Assembly (NCBI RefSeq): GCF_004327285.1
Contig: NZ_QJUI01000004.1
Coordinates: forward strand, 241,602-305,601
Direction of reading: 5' to 3'
From: Phytopseudomonas daroniae
GTDB lineage: Bacteria > Pseudomonadota > Gammaproteobacteria > Pseudomonadales > Pseudomonadaceae
DNA: 64,000 nucleotides
Positions 62,951 through 64,000 of the stretch are shown piece by piece. Under the pieces are notes generated by a model. The model saw only the letters and a program-made list of their open reading frames with translations, made no database searches and was not told the DNA's origin. How positions within the stretch are numbered: position 1 is the stretch's first letter; each line of letters begins with the position of its first letter. The position numbers and the translations under genes were made by a program.

Positions 62951-63604
62951 ATGGCCCTGGCAATTTTCGACCTTGACGAAACCCTGATCGATGGCGACTG
63001 TGCCAGCCTGTGGAGCGAGCACATGGCCACGCTCGGCTGGGTCGACGGGGAAAGTTTCATCGCCAAGGATCACCAGCTGATGGCGCTGTACGCCGAAGGC
63101 AAACTGGCCATGGAGGACTACATGACCTTCAGCCTGTCACCGCTGGTGGGGCGCACGCCGGAGGAAGTCGCCTTCGTCGTCGAGCCCTTCGTGGAAGACG
63201 TGATCGAACCGATCTTCTTCAGCGACGCCACCCGCTGCCTGGCCAACCACCGCGCGGCCGGCGACCGTATCCTGATCATCTCCGCCTCGGCACATTTCCT
63301 GGTCAGCGCCATCGCCGAACGGCTGAAGGTCGAGGACGTGCTGGCCATCGACCTGCACGAGGAATACGGCCACTACAGCGGCAAGACCGTCGGCGTGCTC
63401 ACCTACCGCGAAGGCAAGGTCACCCGCCTGCACGCCTGGCTGGAAGAGCATGGCGAGAACCTGGACGGCGCCTACTTCTACTCCGACTCACGCAACGATC
63501 TGCCACTGCTGCAACGGATCGACAAACCCCACGCGGTGAACCCCGATCCGGCACTGCGCGAGCATGCCGAGCGCGAAGGCTGGCCGATCCTGAGCTGGTC
63601 TTGA
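62951..63604 (+). CDS. HAD-IB (SerB-like) phosphatase
   Basis: A 217-residue HAD hydrolase. Motif I is LAIFDLDETLIDGDC, motif II is ILIISASAHFLV, and motif III/IV includes GVLTYREGKVTRL and YFYSDSRNDLPLL. The helical cap is of the C1 type seen in subfamily IB (TIGR01490), which includes phosphoserine and other small phosphomonoester phosphatases. The start ATG lies directly after the MITE-like element, whose end contains AAAGGA 12 bases before the ATG. It may be a stand-alone gene or the former last gene of the importer operon. Confidence 0.85.
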   Translation: MALAIFDLDETLIDGDCASLWSEHMATLGWVDGESFIAKDHQLMALYAEGKLAMEDYMTFSLSPLVGRTPEEVAFVVEPFVEDVIEPIFFSDATRCLANHRAAGDRILIISASAHFLVSAIAERLKVEDVLAIDLHEEYGHYSGKTVGVLTYREGKVTRLHAWLEEHGENLDGAYFYSDSRNDLPLLQRIDKPHAVNPDPALREHAEREGWPILSWS

Positions 63605-63617
63605 GACCGCGTGGAAC

Positions 63618-63632
63618 CTGTTCATGATCTTT
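63618..63632. repeat. Isolated element end
   Basis: CTGTTCATGATCTTT matches the inverted repeat of the element at 45045-45298 at 14 of 15 bases. It lies 14 bases after the HAD stop and upstream of the IS110 transposase. Its partner end is not in the window. Confidence 0.5.
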
Positions 63633-63775
63633 CGAAGCAGTTTTCCAGCCATTCCAGACCAATAGCAGCAATGTGGTGTAAGCAGCCGGTCGTAATTAGA
63701 TGGACTCGCCCCCGCCGAGGCGTCGATGCGCCACGGTGGCATTCTAATGATGACCAACGGCAGCGAGGGCAAGGC

Positions 63776-64000
63776 CATGCAAAAGCGTACGACGAAATCG
63801 CCAGCAGCGCATCCAGTTGATATTTCACTGTGCACGACAGTGGCTATCGACCTGGCCAAGCAGGTGTTCCAGGTCGCTGGCGAAGATGCGCACGGGCAAT
63901 TGGTATACGAGCAGCGCATCAAGTCGCGCGATGCGTTCTCGGCGTTGCTGGGCACGATAGCCAGGGGCGCAACTGTTCTGATGGAAACCGGGCCAGGTGC
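63776..64000 (+). CDS. IS110-family transposase, N-terminal part (runs off the window)
   Basis: The first 75 codons of a frame still open at the window edge. The sequence TVAIDLAKQVFQVAGEDAHG with a later ATVLMETGPG is the N-terminal DEDD (RuvC-like) domain of IS110 transposases, with the first catalytic Asp in AIDLAK. These elements integrate using a bridge RNA encoded in their non-coding end. The 144 bases between 63632 and the ATG (TAGATGGACTCGCCCCCGCC near 63700) probably include the element's left end. Completeness cannot be judged here. Confidence 0.88.

Overview
The window is typical chromosomal DNA of a gamma-proteobacterium of the genus Pseudomonas. The evidence is high GC with GC-ending codons, a minCDE locus followed by rluA, an NrdA with two ATP cones, a D-lysine/pipecolate catabolic cluster (hglS, amaB, amaA), FliA-type promoters before chemoreceptor genes, and many REP-like hairpins with a RAYT transposase. 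The repeat style (GTAGGGTGGA... hairpins) suggests the P. mendocina/oleovorans/stutzeri side of the genus, but I cannot name a species.

Layout. 1-2668: a glucarate locus (gudD fragment and gudP-like transporter, with a divergent LysR gene). 2905-5833: an SH3 membrane protein, an MFS exporter, a LysR remnant and a GNAT enzyme. 6086-9512: minC-minD-minE, rluA and a translationally coupled methyltransferase. 9613-18758: a probable organosulfur scavenging region. It has two TauD-type dioxygenases and a TonB receptor in one leftward operon headed by a 19-residue cysteine-rich leader peptide, plus a LysR regulator, a sulfonate-type binding protein and a second TonB receptor. 18968-24872: a lipoprotein acid phosphatase, then nrdA and nrdB behind NrdR and DnaA boxes.

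24979-32160 is accessory and repeat-rich. It holds an AT-rich 5'-nucleotidase of cN-I type and a Bro-N (antirepressor-like) gene preceded by what looks like a phage C4-type antisense RNA and its target. It also holds an intact RAYT with a decayed second copy, a run of REP hairpins, and a low-GC methyltransferase flanked by two further RAYT remnants. 32163-47800 returns to ordinary genes: DUF2076, a cupin, two chemotaxis transducers, an XRE/Bro-N-like pair, a SEC-C protein, rlhA, a rhomboid protease with a large extra domain, an EamA/Lrp pair, two lipoproteins and a DCC-family protein.

47942-57016: a secreted HExxH protein, hglS-LysR-amaB-amaA for lysine breakdown through pipecolate and 2-oxoadipate, an ABM-fold enzyme, mdaB and a SotB-like exporter. 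57017-62685: a GntR/UTRA regulator divergent from a complete ABC importer that also encodes an alkaline-phosphatase-superfamily enzyme, probably for an organophosphorus compound. The window ends with a MITE-like element wedged between two genes, a HAD phosphatase, and the start of an IS110-family transposase cut by the window edge. I saw no rRNA, tRNA or CRISPR array.
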